Shown: positions 1 through 11,367, counted from the stretch's first letter. The stretch is 64,000 bases of DNA from Nioella ostreopsis (GCF_004000255.1 NZ_RCIQ01000005.1:1-64000); one strand, 5' to 3'. Notes: a model not told the origin generated them from the sequence alone. A program made the numbers and translations.

Positions 1-502
1 CAGGACGCCGTTCTGCAACAACGCCTCCGCAAATAACCCCTGAAAGCCCAGTGGCGGCTCCCTGTTCAAGATGAAAAATTTCCCTGTTATTCGCCTTAGG
101 GAACTCCCGGACAAACACCTGTAAAGACACAAGAAATATTGCTACCAGCACCCGTTTCCCGCGATTTCCCCAAGATTTCCCTGTTATTTTCCCTGTTACC
201 AGGGAAATTTCGTCCAGACTGCATAGCTCGAGACTGGCTGCACAGCCAATCACTTACCGAAATCGAGACAATGCGCGCCGCGATAAAGGGTGCACCTGAA
301 AGGGCGGCTTCGTCCGGTGATACGCGTCGACCCGGAATGCGCGGACGGAAACCCAACTGGCGCCGGCCATAGTGGCGATCCCATCTGGGAACGACGCTAA
401 GAGTGACATCCTGGGCGGCTTCTCGGTCTGCCCCATTCTCGGAGCCCGCAGAATGGTCCCGGGAAGAGTTTTCAAGCTCGGTGAACCCGCTCCGTATATC
501 CC
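1..502. other. left-edge region without a supported gene
   Basis: No convincing protein gene is visible. Open frames on both strands here are short, lack a clear ribosome binding site and have composition unlike the neighbouring genes. The stretch holds repeated TTTCCC / TTCCCTGTTA motifs (described separately) and ends just before the stop codon of the VOC protein. Similar TTCCCTGTTA-rich stretches occur, as far as I remember, in intergenic DNA of other Rhodobacteraceae, but I cannot name them. Confidence 0.5.
80..207. repeat. phased TTTCCC / TTCCCTGTTA repeats
   Basis: TTCCCTGTTAT occurs at 80-90. TTTCCC then recurs at 155, 165, 176 and 188, spaced 10, 11 and 12 bp apart, and the last copy is followed by an inverted GGGAAA at 202-207. 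The roughly one-turn spacing puts all copies on one face of the helix. No coding function is apparent. Protein binding or a decayed repeat element are both possible. Confidence 0.6.
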
Positions 503-919
503 TCACCCTACGGCTTGATGAACCTCGATGATATTGCCTTCGGGATCATGGAAAAAGACCTGGTGCCATTCCTTTGCAAACGCTGTGCCATAGTCAGAAT
601 AGGGAATATTCGCAGCGTCCAACCGTGCCTTGAATGCCTCGATATCATCCGTCCGGAACGCGATGTGGCCCCGTTCGACGGGGTTGATCGCTTCGCCGTT
701 TCTGAAGCCAACGGTCAGATCCTTCTCAGCAAGGTGCATTTGCATCTGGCCATCGGTCGCGAACCTGATTTTCCCGCTGAACCCCTTGCCGTCCTTGGCC
801 TCTGTTCTGGGAAAGGTCTGGATGGGGATATCTGCCAATCCGAGGACGGACGTGTAGAACTGGTGAAGCCTGTCTATGTCCTCGGACACATAGTTGATAT
901 GGTGGAATTCCAGCTTCAT
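503..919 (-). CDS. VOC family (glyoxalase/bleomycin resistance-like) protein
   Basis: A 138-residue single-unit vicinal-oxygen-chelate protein. It begins with the typical FHHINYVSEDIDRLHQFYTSVLGL pattern split over the first beta-alpha unit, and a second unit contains GHIAFRTDDI and ends in HDPEGNIIEVHQ, the usual VOC C-terminal strand with a metal-ligand Glu. The two paired units would bind a divalent metal. The start at 919 has a GAGGACATC ribosome site just upstream. The substrate is unknown; the family includes lactoylglutathione lyase, dioxygenases and resistance proteins. It reads in the same direction as the transport operon but lies 279 bp beyond it, so co-transcription is uncertain. 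Confidence 0.85.
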   Translation of the reverse strand: MKLEFHHINYVSEDIDRLHQFYTSVLGLADIPIQTFPRTEAKDGKGFSGKIRFATDGQMQMHLAEKDLTVGFRNGEAINPVERGHIAFRTDDIEAFKARLDAANIPYSDYGTAFAKEWHQVFFHDPEGNIIEVHQAVG

Positions 920-1198
920 GATGTCCTCTGCTCGGCGTTTATCCCTGACCTGCGCCCGATCTTTTGGGCGACATCTGTCATTGATCCGGCACCTCTATGC
1001 ACCTGTTGGTCGGGTTGGGGTCTGTCTGCTTCCTTCCAGTAGACCACGGTTGACAGCCCAGGGCCAAGGGAACTTTGGGCGGCAGCGGATGCAGACAGGC
1101 TCCGAGTGCAGCAGTCCCGTCATGTTCTGACGAACGCACACAAAACGGGGGCAGCAAGGCACGCTTGAAATCCAGGCGTCAGTGCAGTCCCGGTCCGC

Positions 1199-2287
<1,089 letters not shown>

Positions 2288-2300
2288 GGCATGTCTTTCG

Positions 2301-3317
2301 TTACCGGCTGCGCATCTTGGCGGCGAATTGCGGGTCGGCCTTCTGCATTCGCAGGGGCGGCAGGCCTTTGAGGATCTGGCCGATATCGTCCAGCATCATC
2401 TCGCGGATGCGGGCATAGGAGGCGCGCAGCCCCCCGGCCAGATGGGCGGAGAAGAGAACATTGGGCGTGGCGCGCCACGCATGTCCCGCAGGCACGGGTT
2501 CTTCCGGGAAGACATCGACGGCGGCGCGGAAGGCCCCCTCCCCCGCCATTGCGAGGAAATCGTCGAACTCCACGATCTCGGCGCGCGAGGCAAGAACAAC
2601 GCTGGCATCGCGCTTGATCAGGGACAGCTTGTCTCGATCGAGGAAGCCTTCGTTGTCAGAGGTCACACCGGCCAGTAGGAAAATCACGTCCGACGCGGCC
2701 AGTGCATGTTCCAGCGAGACCGGCTCCAACCCCTCGCTGGTCAGATAGCCATCAGACAGCCACGGGTCATGGACCAGCAACCGCACCCCGAAGGGCCGCA
2801 GAAGCGGCGCCAGAGCGCGGCCCAGATTGCCATAGCCGATCAGCGAGACCGTCGCGCCGTAAAGGCTCTCCGCCGTGCCGTTGCCGCCGATCCCGTAGGC
2901 TTCCTGCCCCGAACGGAACAGACCGTCAGCCCGGTGCAGCCCGCGGAGCAGACTGATGGACTGACAGATGCAGAACTCGGCCACGGCGGGGGCCATGGCG
3001 GGCGCGGCGCTTAGTACATGAATGCCGCGCGCGTGGCATTCCGCGTAGTCGATATTGGGCTCCCAATTGGCCTTCACGTTCAGGATCGCCCGCAGGTTCG
3101 GGGCGCGGTCCAGCCGGTCCCGTGGCATCGCTGTCTGACCGATCAGCACCGTCATATCCGACAGATGCTCCTCCACCAGATCATCCGGTGCGCGGCTGCC
3201 CCAATGGGCGACGACCCGGCCCATACCGGCCAATGCCTCTGCACAGTCGGGGGTGTAGACCATGGCCTCATTCCGCGGAAACGGGTCCATGAAGATCAGC
3301 GGACGTTCAGTCATCAT
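2301..3317 (-). CDS. D-isomer-specific 2-hydroxyacid dehydrogenase
   Basis: A 338-residue NAD(P)-dependent dehydrogenase of the D-2-hydroxyacid family. The Rossmann motif GYGNLG is at residues 161-166. The catalytic Arg sits in VLASRAEIVE near 245, a Glu in DVFPEEP near 272 and the catalytic His in SAHLAGG near 292. The start at 3317 overlaps the upstream permease stop by 4 bp (ATGA), supporting translational coupling; a frame extension further upstream is only a shadow of the permease gene. Being inside a uronate transport and dehydratase operon, it probably reduces or oxidises a sugar-acid intermediate, but the substrate cannot be read from sequence. Confidence 0.9.
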   Translation of the reverse strand: MMTERPLIFMDPFPRNEAMVYTPDCAEALAGMGRVVAHWGSRAPDDLVEEHLSDMTVLIGQTAMPRDRLDRAPNLRAILNVKANWEPNIDYAECHARGIHVLSAAPAMAPAVAEFCICQSISLLRGLHRADGLFRSGQEAYGIGGNGTAESLYGATVSLIGYGNLGRALAPLLRPFGVRLLVHDPWLSDGYLTSEGLEPVSLEHALAASDVIFLLAGVTSDNEGFLDRDKLSLIKRDASVVLASRAEIVEFDDFLAMAGEGAFRAAVDVFPEEPVPAGHAWRATPNVLFSAHLAGGLRASYARIREMMLDDIGQILKGLPPLRMQKADPQFAAKMRSR

Positions 3318-4379
3318 TTCATCCCCGAAGAGGCAATGCCGGTTGTGATGAAGCGTTGCAGGAAGGCGAAGACAATCACGACCGGGATCAGGGTAACGAC
3401 GGTCATGGCAAGGATGTAGTGCCACTGCACGTCCAACTCGCCCTGGAAGGCGTTCAGCCCGACCTGCAGCGTATAGACCTCGGACCGGTTCAGCACGATC
3501 AGCGGCCAGAGGAATTCGTTCCAGCGCCACATGATCGAGAAGATCGCCAACACCGCCACGGCAGGCATCGCCAATGGCATCACCACGCGCCAATAGATCT
3601 GCCATTCCGACGCCTTGTCCATCCGCGCCGCCTCGATCAGGTCACGCGGGATCGTCAGCATGTATTGGCGCAGCAGAAAGACCCCCGTTGGCGTCGCCGC
3701 GCCGGGCAGGATCACCGCCCAGAGGGAATTGATCATACCCAGGTTCGTAACCACGAGGTAAACCGGCACGAGGATCACGGTAATCGGGATCATCAGCGTG
3801 CCGATCACGAACAACATGATCGCGTTTCGCCCCCGGAATTCGTAGATCGACAGGCCATAGGCCGCCATGGAGTTGATCAGCAGCGTGACCATCGTGGCGG
3901 CAAAGGTGACGATCACGGAATTCCACAGGTAGCGCATGAAGTTGAAGCGTTCGAGCGGATCGCGGTAGTTCTCCCACGCCATGCGCATTTCACGGACCGG
4001 CTCGCGCGATGCAATCGGGATTTGCAGGCGTTCGCCGGGATCTGCCGGGTCCACCATCTGCGCCATGATGCCGATCCGCCGGACCTGGGCCAGTTGCTGG
4101 ACGCTGCCATCTTCCATCGTCACGTCGAATAGCAACAGCGGCTCGTCATACCCGTCAACCTCGACCGAGATCTGCCCAAGCGGCAGGAAGGTCGGCGGAA
4201 ATTCCTGCAAGCCCGCCGGGGTCTTGAAGGAGGACAGGACCAGCCACACCACCGGCGCGAACATCAGGAACAGCCCGAAGCCGAGGTAGCAATAGGTAAA
4301 CACATCGGTCCAGTGCATCTTGCCGCGCCCGCGACGGGCACCAAGGAGGGTCTTGACCGAGCGGGGGGATTGCGTCGCA

Positions 4380-4387
<8 letters not shown>
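3314..4387 (-). CDS. carbohydrate ABC transporter permease (MalG type)
   Basis: A 357-residue inner-membrane permease. The first membrane helix is near residues 29-50, and a long periplasmic loop (about residues 60-140, rich in acidic residues and containing EDGSVQQLAQVRR) precedes the core helices. The EAA motif region (EAARMDKASEWQIYWRVVMP, residues about 258-277) contacts the ATPase. The large first loop is also seen in alpha-glucoside-type MalG proteins. It overlaps the upstream MalF-like permease by 8 bp and the downstream dehydrogenase by 4 bp. It forms the channel together with that permease. Confidence 0.95.
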
Positions 4388-5402
<1,015 letters not shown>

Positions 5403-5431
5403 GGGAAGCTTCCATTTTCTTCAGGGGGTGA

Positions 5432-5458
5432 CCGGCCCCACCAGTCAGGCAGGGCCGG
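5432..5458 (-). promoter_or_regulatory. stem-loop between binding-protein and permease genes
   Basis: CCGGCCC at 5432-5438 pairs with GGGCCGG at 5452-5458 (7 bp stem, 13-base loop) in the 77 bp gap. Such hairpins after binding-protein genes commonly stabilise or partly terminate the message, so that binding protein is made in excess over permease. That role here is inference. Confidence 0.45.
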
Positions 5459-5479
5459 CCGATCATCGAGTCAGACGCC

Positions 5480-6748
5480 TCAGCGGTCGCTTTCGGCCAG
5501 CTGGTTTGCGATGTCTTCTTCCATCCGTGCATAGGCTTCATCGAGGGTCAGTTCACCCACGATGGCCTCGTTCAGACGAGAGATCAGAGCGTTGAACATC
5601 ACGCGGTTGGACGGGTAACCCTGAAGGGCGAACGCCACCGGAGAGATGCTCGGAACCGCCCCGGCGAAGGTTGCCAGCGCATGGGCTGCGCGCGGATCAT
5701 CCGTGTCGAATTCGATCCCGCCCGAGGCAAGGCCGAGGTGACCCGGGATGAACAGCGTCCGGCCATAGAATTCGGCCAGAACTTCCTCTTGCGCGAGGTA
5801 GTCCATCAGAACGCCGACCTCTTCGGGGTGTTCCGTGTCCCCGATGGCCACCAGTGCGGCACCGCCGGGCATCCCGGTACAGGCCGCCGGGCCACAGGGC
5901 GCGGGAACGGCCCACCAGTCGAACGCATCACCGATGGTGGACGCAAACTGCGGGATCTGCCAGGATCCGGACATGTACATCACGACGTTGGCGTTGGCGA
6001 AATCCTCGTTCGCGCCAAGGTAGGACGAGCCGGAGACCGAACCCCAAAGCTCCAGCGACATGGTGCCGTCCTGGTGCCAATCGTACAGAAGCTGCGCCAT
6101 GCGCTGGAGGCCCTCGTCGACAAGCGCCGGGTTTCCATCCGCGTCGAACATCTGGGCGCCCTGCGCGATGGCAGGTCCCGCAACCCGGTGCCCGGACCGG
6201 TCCCAAGCCATCGGGATCGGAATGTCGAGCGCGCTGGCCACTTCGTTGACGGCAGCGGCCCAGTCTTCCCAGGTCGCGCCTTCACCCGGCATGTCCACAC
6301 CGGCCTGCTCGAACAGGGTCCGGTTCACGTAAGGCCCGGTCACGGTCAACTGCGTCATGAAGCCGTTGATTGCGTCGCCATCGGGGTCAAGCCAGTCAAG
6401 GAACGGGCCGAAATTGGTTTCCCAATACGCGGGGTCCTGAATGTAGGGCCGCAGGTCGAGGTAGTGCTCTGACAGCCCGCCAAGATCGGTCACGCGGGCG
6501 ATGTCGGGGCCGTTGCCCGCCGCCAGCTGAATCGGCAGCGATTCCAGAACCGCCTGATAGGGCACCACGTCAAGCGTGACGCTGATCTCGGGATGGGCTT
6601 CCTCGAACCGGTCGAGGATCGACTGCATGACCTCTCCCTCGATGCCGTCATTATACCACATCATGCGCAGCTCGGTCTGTGCCGAAGCCGCCCCTGCAAC
6701 AAGCGCAAAGAGCGAGCTTGCCGCCATAAGTTTCAGAGATCTTCTCAT
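5480..6748 (-). CDS. extracellular solute-binding protein, sugar ABC transporter
   Basis: A 422-residue periplasmic binding protein of the MalE/UgpB-like cluster. A signal peptide (KLMAASSLFALVAGAASA) is cleaved near residue 23. The mature protein starts with TELRMMWYNDGIEGEVMQS, followed by the family pattern FEEAHPEISVTLDVVPYQ. It should capture a sugar or sugar acid and deliver it to the two permeases and ATPase encoded downstream. It sits 63 bp after uxuA in the same direction with no separate operator visible, so it is probably co-transcribed from the uxuA promoter. The ligand is unknown; a uronate or oligouronide is favoured by context. Confidence 0.92.
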   Translation of the reverse strand: MRRSLKLMAASSLFALVAGAASAQTELRMMWYNDGIEGEVMQSILDRFEEAHPEISVTLDVVPYQAVLESLPIQLAAGNGPDIARVTDLGGLSEHYLDLRPYIQDPAYWETNFGPFLDWLDPDGDAINGFMTQLTVTGPYVNRTLFEQAGVDMPGEGATWEDWAAAVNEVASALDIPIPMAWDRSGHRVAGPAIAQGAQMFDADGNPALVDEGLQRMAQLLYDWHQDGTMSLELWGSVSGSSYLGANEDFANANVVMYMSGSWQIPQFASTIGDAFDWWAVPAPCGPAACTGMPGGAALVAIGDTEHPEEVGVLMDYLAQEEVLAEFYGRTLFIPGHLGLASGGIEFDTDDPRAAHALATFAGAVPSISPVAFALQGYPSNRVMFNALISRLNEAIVGELTLDEAYARMEEDIANQLAESDR

Positions 6749-6811
6749 TGTTTCCTCCCTAGGATGGTTGATCGTACTTTGGTTGTTGTCCTGCTCTTTG
6801 TGCCCTGTGTT

Positions 6812-8008
6812 TCACGCCGGTCGTCGCGACAGGGCCGCCATCACACCGCGCAACTCTGCCATGCCTTTCAGGCGTCCAACGGCCGGATAACCCGGCTGTG
6901 CGCCCGCCCCGATATCGGTCAGAATGTCCTGACCGTGATCCGGTCTCATCGGTATCTCTGCATCCGCGCGCCCCTCCGCACGCCGCCGCGCCTCCTCGGT
7001 CAGGATCACGTCGATCACGCCGACCATGTCGACATCACCGCACAGATGCTCTGACTCCATGAAGCTGCACGGTGTTCCCTTCGAGTCACAGGTGACGTTG
7101 CGCAGGTGAACGAAGTGCATTCTGGGCGCGAGCGCCCTGGCCATCGCCACGCAGTCATTGTCCGAACGCGCGCCGAGGGATCCGGTGCAGAACGTCGCCC
7201 CGAAGGCCGGGCTGTCAACAGCGCCAAGCACGGCCTCGTAATCCTCCAGCGTGGACATGGTGCGCGGCAGCCCCAACAGGGAAAAGGGCGGATCATCGGG
7301 ATGACAACACAGGCGCACCCCGAGCCGCTCGGCCAACGGCACGACCTCGGACAGGAAATCGATATGGGTCTGGCGCAGAACGTCGGGTGACAACGCGGCA
7401 TAGGTCTGAACCGCGACACGCACGTCCTCCAGCGTCCAGTGCTCGGCCGCCCCCGGAAGGCCCGAGACGACCGCCTGGCTGAGCGCCGCCTTGGCCCCAT
7501 CGTCCAGTCCGGCCACGACTTCGGCTGCCTCCTGAACGATCTCGGGGGCATATGCCTCCTTGGCACCGGGGCGGGCCAGAATATGAATGTCGAACGCCGC
7601 GAAAGTGGCCAGATCAAAGCGCATCGCGGTGCCACCTGTTGGCAACGGCGCGCGAAGCTCCGTGCGGGTCCAGTCCAGGACTGGCATGAAATTGTAGCAG
7701 ATCGTCTCAATCCCGCTGGCCGCCAGCGCCTCGATTGACGCGCGATAGGCGGCAATGTGGGCACCCCAATCCGGCGATTTGGTCTTTATGGACTCAGAGA
7801 CCGGGAGGCTTTCGACGACATCCCATGCCATTGCGCCGTTGGACCCCACCTCGATCTGGGTTTGCCTTTCGCGAATATCCTCAGGCGTCCACGGCAAACC
7901 GGGCGGGACATGATGCAGGGCCGAAACGATACCCTCGGCACCCGCTTGCATCGCATCGGCCAAGGAAACCTTGTCGTTTGGGCCAAACCATCTCCAAGTT
8001 CGCCACAT
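6812..8008 (-). CDS. uxuA: mannonate dehydratase
   Basis: A 398-residue UxuA-family enzyme, close to the usual length of about 395-400. It dehydrates D-mannonate to 2-keto-3-deoxy-D-gluconate in the cytoplasm, a step of glucuronate breakdown. Typical features are MWRTWRWFGPNDKVSL at the N-terminus, SALHHVPPGLPW, the metal-site segment RLCCHPDDPPF and the C-terminal MRPDHGQDI. A GGAGAG ribosome site precedes the start. It is the first gene of an operon with the transporter and a hydroxyacid dehydrogenase, and it lies just downstream of an operator shared with the neighbouring regulator. No uxaC, kdgK or KDPG aldolase gene is in the window. Confidence 0.95.
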   Translation of the reverse strand: MWRTWRWFGPNDKVSLADAMQAGAEGIVSALHHVPPGLPWTPEDIRERQTQIEVGSNGAMAWDVVESLPVSESIKTKSPDWGAHIAAYRASIEALAASGIETICYNFMPVLDWTRTELRAPLPTGGTAMRFDLATFAAFDIHILARPGAKEAYAPEIVQEAAEVVAGLDDGAKAALSQAVVSGLPGAAEHWTLEDVRVAVQTYAALSPDVLRQTHIDFLSEVVPLAERLGVRLCCHPDDPPFSLLGLPRTMSTLEDYEAVLGAVDSPAFGATFCTGSLGARSDNDCVAMARALAPRMHFVHLRNVTCDSKGTPCSFMESEHLCGDVDMVGVIDVILTEEARRRAEGRADAEIPMRPDHGQDILTDIGAGAQPGYPAVGRLKGMAELRGVMAALSRRPA

Positions 8009-8029
8009 CCAGTATCTCTCCTAAGCCCT

Positions 8030-8047
8030 CATACCGGTATACTAGTA
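8030..8047. promoter_or_regulatory. putative operator of the uronate regulon, site 1
   Basis: CATACCGGTATACTAGT lies 22 bp upstream of the uxuA start. It contains the perfect palindrome ATACCGGTAT and an imperfect dyad centred on GTATAC. The same sequence with one difference within 17 bp is found at 11368-11384 beside the GntR-type regulator. It resembles the GGTATACC core of operators bound by GntR/FadR-family uronate regulators. The site overlaps the likely promoter, which fits repression. Confidence 0.7.
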
Positions 8048-8183
8048 TTATTACCTACCCTCACGCAAACCTTTTTTACAAGGCTTCGATCAAGGTCAGA
8101 GGACAGCGTCAGTCGCAATAATTGCCCCGATCACGCCTCCAGGTGCGGGCTTTCCCGATGGCTCGCCTTGCAAAGCCGGGGCA

Positions 8184-9248
8184 TCAGCGACTGTCCGGCA
8201 TCCATCCAGTGTAACAAGGGGACCCGCCTGAAAGCGGTAGCTTCACCGGCCCGCCCTCTCTTGCTGACCGATAGATGGCAGTGACCAGTTCAATTGACCT
8301 CCGCCCATCTTCGAGGGTGACTTCCTTGCCGCCCTGACCCGTCAACGCATCTGCGACCGCGTCAAGATATCCGGCAAACCCCGCATGGCCATGCGGAACC
8401 TGTTGCACGATAGAATCAACCTCTGCCTGTGCGACGGGCGCGCGCGCGATGAACCGCCATTCGTCCTGCGCCGGACTGTAGGGGGCTGAACCGCTTTCGG
8501 CAGTGACGCCCTCGAAACAGAAGCGCAGCCGGGTGGTGTCGTTCCCGGCACCAAGCGTGACCGAACTGGTTGCCAACGCCCCATTCTGCATCCGAAACGC
8601 CAGCGCGGCGCAGTCTTCCGTCTCGATCTGGTTCACGCGGGTATCCGTCAGCGCCGTGACCTCGGCAACCGGGCCAAACACCTTGCACAACAAATCATGG
8701 GCATGGATCGCGTGGCCCAACAGCGCGCCACCGGATTCCCCGGCCCATGTCCCACGCCATGGCACGGCATAGTATGCAGCATCTCGGTTCCAATGCGTCT
8801 CAAGGCTGGCCACAAATGGCTTGCCCGCCAGACCAGCGGCGACAAGCGCCTGTAGCTGCGCCATGGCGCGGCCATAGCGATACTGGAACACCGGGAACAC
8901 CGACTTGCCGCGGGCCTTCGCAACCGCCGCCAGCCGGTCGGCCTCATCCAGAGACCGGACAATCGGCTTTTCGCAGATCACATGTTTGCCTGCCTCAAGG
9001 CACTGAACGGCAATCGGGAAATGAAGGTGTGGCGGCAAACAGATGTCGATCAGGTCAATCGACGGATCGGCCAGGACGGCCTCCAGATCTCCGGTGACCG
9101 AAATCGCCGGATCGCCTCCGGTTGCTGCCATTGCCCGCGCGGTGTCCAGATCGCACATGACAGCCACCTGAAACCGGTCTGGCAACGCGCGGTAACCTGA
9201 GAGGTGTTCAGCCCCGATGCCCGCGCCGATGATTGCGGTGCGGATCAT
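8184..9248 (-). CDS. Gfo/Idh/MocA family oxidoreductase
   Basis: A 354-residue NAD(P)-dependent sugar or inositol dehydrogenase-like protein. The N-terminal Rossmann motif is GAGIGAEH near residue 8, the family EKP motif is at 93-95 (CEKPIVRS), and the second-domain active-site region GHAIHAHDLL is at about 179-187. It is third of three overlapping dehydrogenase genes; its start overlaps the previous gene by 4 bp. The operon is controlled from the operator at about 11.37 kb, so it probably works in sugar-acid catabolism. Exact substrate not determinable. Confidence 0.88.
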   Translation of the reverse strand: MIRTAIIGAGIGAEHLSGYRALPDRFQVAVMCDLDTARAMAATGGDPAISVTGDLEAVLADPSIDLIDICLPPHLHFPIAVQCLEAGKHVICEKPIVRSLDEADRLAAVAKARGKSVFPVFQYRYGRAMAQLQALVAAGLAGKPFVASLETHWNRDAAYYAVPWRGTWAGESGGALLGHAIHAHDLLCKVFGPVAEVTALTDTRVNQIETEDCAALAFRMQNGALATSSVTLGAGNDTTRLRFCFEGVTAESGSAPYSPAQDEWRFIARAPVAQAEVDSIVQQVPHGHAGFAGYLDAVADALTGQGGKEVTLEDGRRSIELVTAIYRSAREGGPVKLPLSGGSPCYTGWMPDSR

Positions 9249-10252
9249 GGGTTGGCTTCGGCCATGGCCTGCGCCCTGAGTGCCAGTTCACACACCTTGA
9301 AGGCATGGGCCTGCGCCATCGCCGTTTCCGTCCGGTCGCGCAGATCGGCCACGAACCGCGAGAAGAAGGGCAGGTCCGCCCCGGATGCATCAATCTTTTC
9401 GCACCGGTCTCCATTCACGAGGATCAGATGATCCGTCCCTTCGCTGCCGACATCCACGTATTTGCGCAGCTCGATATAGCCCTCTGTCCCGAGAATGGTC
9501 AGCCGCCCGTCGCCCCATGTGGGCAGGGCGTCGGGCGTGTACCAATCCACGCGGATATATCCATGGCCCTGATCGCTGCGCAGGGCGATTTCAGCGAAAT
9601 CCTGAAGGCCCGGATCGTTCGGGTTGGCGTAGTTGGCAACGCTGGCCAGCGTAATCTCGGCATCAGTTGACCCGGTGAAATACAGGAACTGGTCGATCTG
9701 GTGGCTGGCGATATCCGTGATGATTCCGCCGTAGGCCTCTCGGTCGAAAAACCAGTCCGGCCGCGTGTCCCGGTTCAGCCGATGCGGCCCGATCCCCAGG
9801 GTCTGGATGACACGCCCGATGGCGCCCTCAGCCACCAGTTCAGCCGCACGGGTGACAGCCGGAACCTCGAAGCGTTCCGAAAAATCAATGGACCAGATCC
9901 GTCCGGTGTCCGCGACGGTCGCCTTGATCGCGTCCAGTTGATCCATCGTCGTACAGCCGGGCTTGTCGGTCAGCACGTCCTTGCCTGCCTGCATCGCGCG
10001 AATGGCCATTTCCGCGCGGTCACGCGGAATGCCGGACAGCAGGACCAGGTTGATCGACGGATCGTCCAGCAGGGCCTGGACATTGTCCGCGCGAGGAACA
10101 TCGGCAAAACGCTCGACAAAGCCCGCCTCGGTGCCCGGGTGACCCTCGGTCCACCATCCGGCGAACTCAGCCCCCGCGTCGATCATGTTCGCGGCCATCC
10201 CGTAGATATGGCGGTGGTCGATGCCAATGGCGGCAAAGCGTAGGGCGGTCAT
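9245..10252 (-). CDS. Gfo/Idh/MocA family oxidoreductase with atypical cofactor motif
   Basis: A 335-residue member of the family, middle gene of three that overlap by 4 bp. Two features are unusual. The Rossmann glycine motif is replaced by IGIDHRHIYGM (residues 9-19), and the usual EKP is DKP at 96-98 (LTDKPGCTT). The later segment ASHQIDQFLYF keeps the active-site His-x-x-Asp arrangement. The substitutions suggest altered cofactor binding or a non-redox-like role, but this group of MviM-like proteins is poorly characterised. Its substrate is presumably part of the same sugar-acid pathway. Confidence 0.85.
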   Translation of the reverse strand: MTALRFAAIGIDHRHIYGMAANMIDAGAEFAGWWTEGHPGTEAGFVERFADVPRADNVQALLDDPSINLVLLSGIPRDRAEMAIRAMQAGKDVLTDKPGCTTMDQLDAIKATVADTGRIWSIDFSERFEVPAVTRAAELVAEGAIGRVIQTLGIGPHRLNRDTRPDWFFDREAYGGIITDIASHQIDQFLYFTGSTDAEITLASVANYANPNDPGLQDFAEIALRSDQGHGYIRVDWYTPDALPTWGDGRLTILGTEGYIELRKYVDVGSEGTDHLILVNGDRCEKIDASGADLPFFSRFVADLRDRTETAMAQAHAFKVCELALRAQAMAEANP

Positions 10253-11298
10253 GTGGTCAACTCCGTTACTCCGCCGGTTCTCGCGGATGTGGTGATTGCA
10301 TCGATAAGATCATGGGCAGCGAGCGCATCCTCGCCGGTGATGGCAGGAGAGCGGCCCGAGGTCAGGGCAGCGGCGAAATCCTCGATCACGCCCTGATGCC
10401 ATTCGTGGGTAAAGGCCATGGGATCGGCCCCACCCCCTGTGCCGCCTGCCGCGCCGAACACGACGGAACGACCGTCTCTCCAGCTCACGTGCAGTTCCCC
10501 GGATTCAAGGTGCAGGCTGGCCCGGTCGAAATGCAGCGTGATGGATTCGGCACCGCCCGGGAAACTGGCCGTGCTGGCAACGAGCGACCCGACGGCGCCG
10601 CTTGCGAATTCCAGCCCGGCAACGACGAAATCCTCGGACTCCATCCGGTGGAATCGCGTCGTAGCGACCATCGCACGCACGGATGCAACCGGACCGGCCA
10701 GCCACAAAGCCAGGTCGATCGTGTGAATGGCCTGGCTGATCAAGACGCCGCCGCCATCACGGGCATAGCTGCCCCGGCCGGGTTCGTCATAATAGCTTTG
10801 CTCGCGCCACCACGGCACCGAAACCTCGACCAGGCCGAGCGCACCCAGATCGTTCGCGGCGATCATCTGCGCGGCCTTGCGCGAAGCCTCTCTCATGCGG
10901 TGCTGGAACACCACGCCAAGCGTCACACCCGCGTCACGGCAGATCGTCACAACCTCTCGTGCTTCGTCCGCATTTCGGCCCATGGGCTTTTCAAGCAGGA
11001 TATGCTTGCCCGCCTCGGCAAGCGGGCGAATGACATCCGCACGGGCATTGGGTGGCGTCAGGACGATTGCGAAATCGACCTCTGGATCCGCTGCAACTGC
11101 GCCAAGATCATGGAACACCCGGACGGGGTGACCGACCAGAGATTGCGCCATTTCTGCCAGATCGCGGGCCTTTTCCACAGTCCGGGATTGTACGCCATAG
11201 AGGGACACGCCAGCAGCATCGGCGCAGGCTGCGACATGGGTCCGTGCCACCATTCCCGCACCGATCAGAACCACGCGTTTCGGCGATGCACCCAGCAT
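10249..11298 (-). CDS. Gfo/Idh/MocA family oxidoreductase
   Basis: A 349-residue dehydrogenase-like protein, first gene of a three-gene operon. Rossmann motif GAGMVARTH begins at residue 13, EKP is at 103-105 (LLEKPMGRN), and the active-site segment SQAIHTIDLALWL follows. Its start is divergent from the GntR-family regulator gene; the 115 bp between them carries the second operator copy. The role is likely oxidation of a sugar acid, or racemisation through oxidation-reduction together with the next two enzymes. The function is inferred from context only. Confidence 0.88.
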   Translation of the reverse strand: MLGASPKRVVLIGAGMVARTHVAACADAAGVSLYGVQSRTVEKARDLAEMAQSLVGHPVRVFHDLGAVAADPEVDFAIVLTPPNARADVIRPLAEAGKHILLEKPMGRNADEAREVVTICRDAGVTLGVVFQHRMREASRKAAQMIAANDLGALGLVEVSVPWWREQSYYDEPGRGSYARDGGGVLISQAIHTIDLALWLAGPVASVRAMVATTRFHRMESEDFVVAGLEFASGAVGSLVASTASFPGGAESITLHFDRASLHLESGELHVSWRDGRSVVFGAAGGTGGGADPMAFTHEWHQGVIEDFAAALTSGRSPAITGEDALAAHDLIDAITTSARTGGVTELTT

Positions 11299-11367
11299 TG
11301 AAGTGACCCTTTCGATACACAGCCCGGGCAGATAGTCATAGATGGAACCCAGTTGTCAATGACTTTA

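Noticed and set aside
155-207. Regularly spaced repeats considered as CRISPR
   Set aside because: Units are only 6-11 bp without spacers of 30-40 bp, and no cas genes are present.
96-506. Minus-strand frame with Asn-Arg-Glu repeats at the left edge
   Set aside because: Translation of the TTTCCC repeats gives pseudo-repetitive peptide; no ribosome site and another overlapping frame is equally open.
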